Source: Sedimentisphaerales bacterium (GTDB lineage Bacteria > Planctomycetota > Phycisphaerae > Sedimentisphaerales > SM23-30). Taken from it: a stretch of DNA of 7,513 bases. Under the pieces are notes generated by a model that worked only from the letters and a program-made list of their open reading frames with translations, had not been told where the DNA came from and did no database searches. The stretch covers positions 1 through 7,513 of the forward strand of contig DAOVXR010000076.1 in NCBI GenBank assembly GCA_030636065.1. Reading direction: 5' to 3'. The position numbers were made by a program, and so were the translations under genes. This document shows positions 6,890 to 7,513 of the stretch, in pieces. Position 1 is the first letter of the stretch; each line of letters opens with the position of its first letter.

Positions 6890-7006
6890 AAAATCGGCGA
6901 AAAAAATATAAAATATAAAACAGACAGTGAAAAATTGAGGAAGTCAGAGATAAGAAAATTGAGATATATGGTTTTTTCAGCCACAAAAAAGAGTGAAATA
7001 ATTATT

Positions 7007-7084
7007 GCCACGAAGGCGCTAAGTCGCGAAGAATTGAAGTCAGAAGAAGTAAAGATTTTTAGCCACGAATCCGCCTGCGGCGGA
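7007..7084. repeat. Dispersed-type intergenic motif with GC palindrome
   Basis: GCCACGAA occurs at 7007-7014 and again at 7062-7069, and a related GCCACAAA starts at 6980. The second copy leads into TCCGCC-TGC-GGCGGA (7070-7084), a perfect 6-bp palindrome with a 3-nt centre. I recall similar GCCACGAA and CCGCCTGCGGCGG strings scattered through intergenic DNA of several environmental bacterial genomes, so this is probably one copy of a dispersed repeat. Copy number cannot be judged from this window. Confidence 0.4.
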
Positions 7085-7185
7085 CGAATAAATCAAAGAG
7101 AAGAAGAAAAAAGAAGACAGAAAAAATAAAAGGGCAAAGTCAAAATGGGTTTGTTGGTGAACAATAATATCGTATCAATATTAAA

Positions 7186-7191
7186 AAGGAG
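7186..7191 (+). promoter_or_regulatory. Strong ribosome binding site of small ORF
   Basis: AAGGAG lies 6 nt before ATG 7198, the best Shine-Dalgarno in the window. It is the main reason to accept the short reading frame that follows. A 6-bp inverted repeat (TAATAT 7165-7170, ATATTA 7178-7183) lies directly upstream. Confidence 0.6.
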
Positions 7192-7197
7192 AAACCA

Positions 7198-7395
7198 ATG
7201 TATGTGTTGAACCTTGATGGATCATGTTGTTTTGATGCCGAAAATATTAATGATTTCATCGATAGTTGGAGGAGATATTATGATGAAGGAGTTCCAGGAA
7301 ATGTTGAAAATAATGAACCAATCGATTATATACATGAACTTAATTTGGGAAATCCTCTTACGGAACAAAATATTGTAACCGTTCACGGTTTTTAA
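7198..7395 (+). CDS. Small hypothetical protein, apparently truncated by an IS66 insertion
   Basis: A 65-codon frame opens at ATG 7198 behind an AAGGAG. The product begins MYVLNLDGSCCFDAENINDF, is acidic with a DSWRRYYDEG segment, and runs into LNLGNPLTEQNI. The codon for residue 60 (GTA, 7375-7377) is the first triplet of the apparent IS66 end, so the last residues (VTVHGF) and the stop come from the insertion sequence. The original gene was therefore probably longer. The stop overlaps the convergent transposase stop by a few bases. The protein-like composition and strong ribosome binding site argue that it was real before interruption. I do not recognise the family with confidence. It may now be a non-functional remnant. 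Confidence 0.55.
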   Translation: MYVLNLDGSCCFDAENINDFIDSWRRYYDEGVPGNVENNEPIDYIHELNLGNPLTEQNIVTVHGF

Positions 7396-7513
7396 CAAAG
7401 TAATGTTGGACAGGGTTGTTTCGTCCAATGTGCAATGATGGCTTTATGGATAAAATCAAAAACATTTCGGCCTTGTCTTTTACAGGTGGCAACCACCGTC
7501 CAGGCTCGTTCGC
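7375..7513. mobile_element. IS66-family insertion sequence, one end (continues off right edge)
   Basis: The transposase on the reverse strand ends at 7392, only 17 bp from GTAACCGTTCACGG, which begins at 7375. IS66-family ends typically begin GTAA, and the transposase stop lies close to one end, so 7375 is the likely outer boundary. IS66 elements make 8-bp target duplications; the candidate here is AAAATATT at 7367-7374, whose partner would lie beyond the window. The element's other end and any accessory genes are not visible. Confidence 0.65.
7392..7513 (-). CDS. IS66 family transposase, C-terminal end (partial)
   Basis: The reverse strand is open from the window edge to TAA at 7392-7394 and gives 39 residues: ERAWTVVATCKRQGRNVFDF followed by IHKAIIAHWTKQPCPTLLC. 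The pattern ER-x-x-TVVAT-(C/L)-x-x-Q-x-RNV-x-(D/E)-(F/Y), ending in a P-x-P-x-LL tail, is the usual C-terminus of IS66-family DDE transposases without the accessory C-terminal extension. The catalytic residues lie upstream, off the right edge, so activity cannot be judged. The protein is the cut-and-paste recombinase of the element bounded near 7375. It converges on the truncated small gene. Confidence 0.82.
   Translation of the reverse strand, partial: ERAWTVVATCKRQGRNVFDFIHKAIIAHWTKQPCPTLLC

Larger units (their letters stand above)
6573..7197. other. Non-coding, repeat-rich intergenic region
   Basis: No believable gene lies in these 625 bases. Open frames on both strands are low-complexity (Lys/Glu/Arg-rich forward, Phe/Ile-rich reverse) and arise from A-rich and purine-rich DNA. 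The region holds a 191-bp foldback at 6699-6889 and a dispersed-type motif with a GC palindrome at 7007-7084. CGGCGAAAA occurs three times, at 6621, 6803 and 6895. A strongly purine-rich tract runs from about 7090 to 7138. Confidence 0.7.

Noticed and set aside
6703..7011. Reverse-strand 102-codon Phe/Ile/Leu-rich frame resembling a small membrane protein
   Set aside because: Its hydrophobicity comes from A-rich forward DNA, and it runs through the foldback element. No homology-like motif is visible.
6857..7129. Forward 90-codon Lys/Glu/Arg-rich frame
   Set aside because: Low-complexity translation of purine-rich repeat DNA, crossing the dispersed palindromic motif; no convincing ribosome binding site.
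7222..7428. Reverse-strand 68-codon frame across the IS junction
   Set aside because: It overlaps the IS66 transposase end in another frame and is antisense to the small gene with the strong ribosome binding site.

Overview
The window looks like an uncultured bacterial genome, most likely Planctomycetota of the Phycisphaerae/Sedimentisphaerales kind. The main clue is the N-terminus of the large reverse-strand gene, MKLYLEQLENRILLAAP. This is a LEPR-xLL-type motif, typical of giant surface or secreted proteins in planctomycetes and some related lineages. The moderately GC-rich housekeeping gene and the abundant dispersed palindromic intergenic DNA fit this, but there is no rRNA or other decisive marker, so the assignment is an inference.

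Layout. (1) Positions 1-2364, reverse strand: the first 788 codons of a large repetitive surface protein whose C-terminus lies off the left edge. It has a LEPR-xLL-like N-terminus, a CBM35/CBM6-like carbohydrate-binding module that seems to sit inside a split Ig-like domain, and then tandem bacterial Ig-like repeats with a near-exact 318-bp period. (2) Positions 2365-2911: a divergent intergenic region holding a good sigma70-like promoter for the next operon and two inverted repeats. (3) Positions 2912-4665, forward strand: a compact AT-rich three-gene operon. It encodes a TIGR04255-family protein, a WDGYD/GGGIQLEW-motif protein and a PSSAAFK/NPAHA-motif protein, all of unknown function. Its base composition is clearly lower in GC than both flanking genes, so it looks like a transferred cassette. 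(4) Positions 4758-6572, forward strand: a complete YgiQ-family radical SAM protein. (5) Positions 6573-7197: a non-coding, repeat-rich region with a 191-bp foldback (MITE-like) palindrome, a short dispersed palindromic motif and a purine-rich tract. (6) Positions 7198-7395, forward strand: a small gene with an excellent ribosome binding site, apparently cut off by an insertion sequence. (7) From about 7375 to the right edge: one end of an IS66-family element, with the last 39 codons of its transposase on the reverse strand.

How the parts relate. The surface protein and YgiQ look like resident genes. The three-gene cassette between them is the best candidate for an undescribed system: three tightly spaced, co-directional genes under one promoter, compositionally foreign, none with an assigned function. 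The right-hand third is a mobile-element landing area, where an IS66 end has truncated a small gene. That IS end shares a 9-bp motif with the nearby foldback element.
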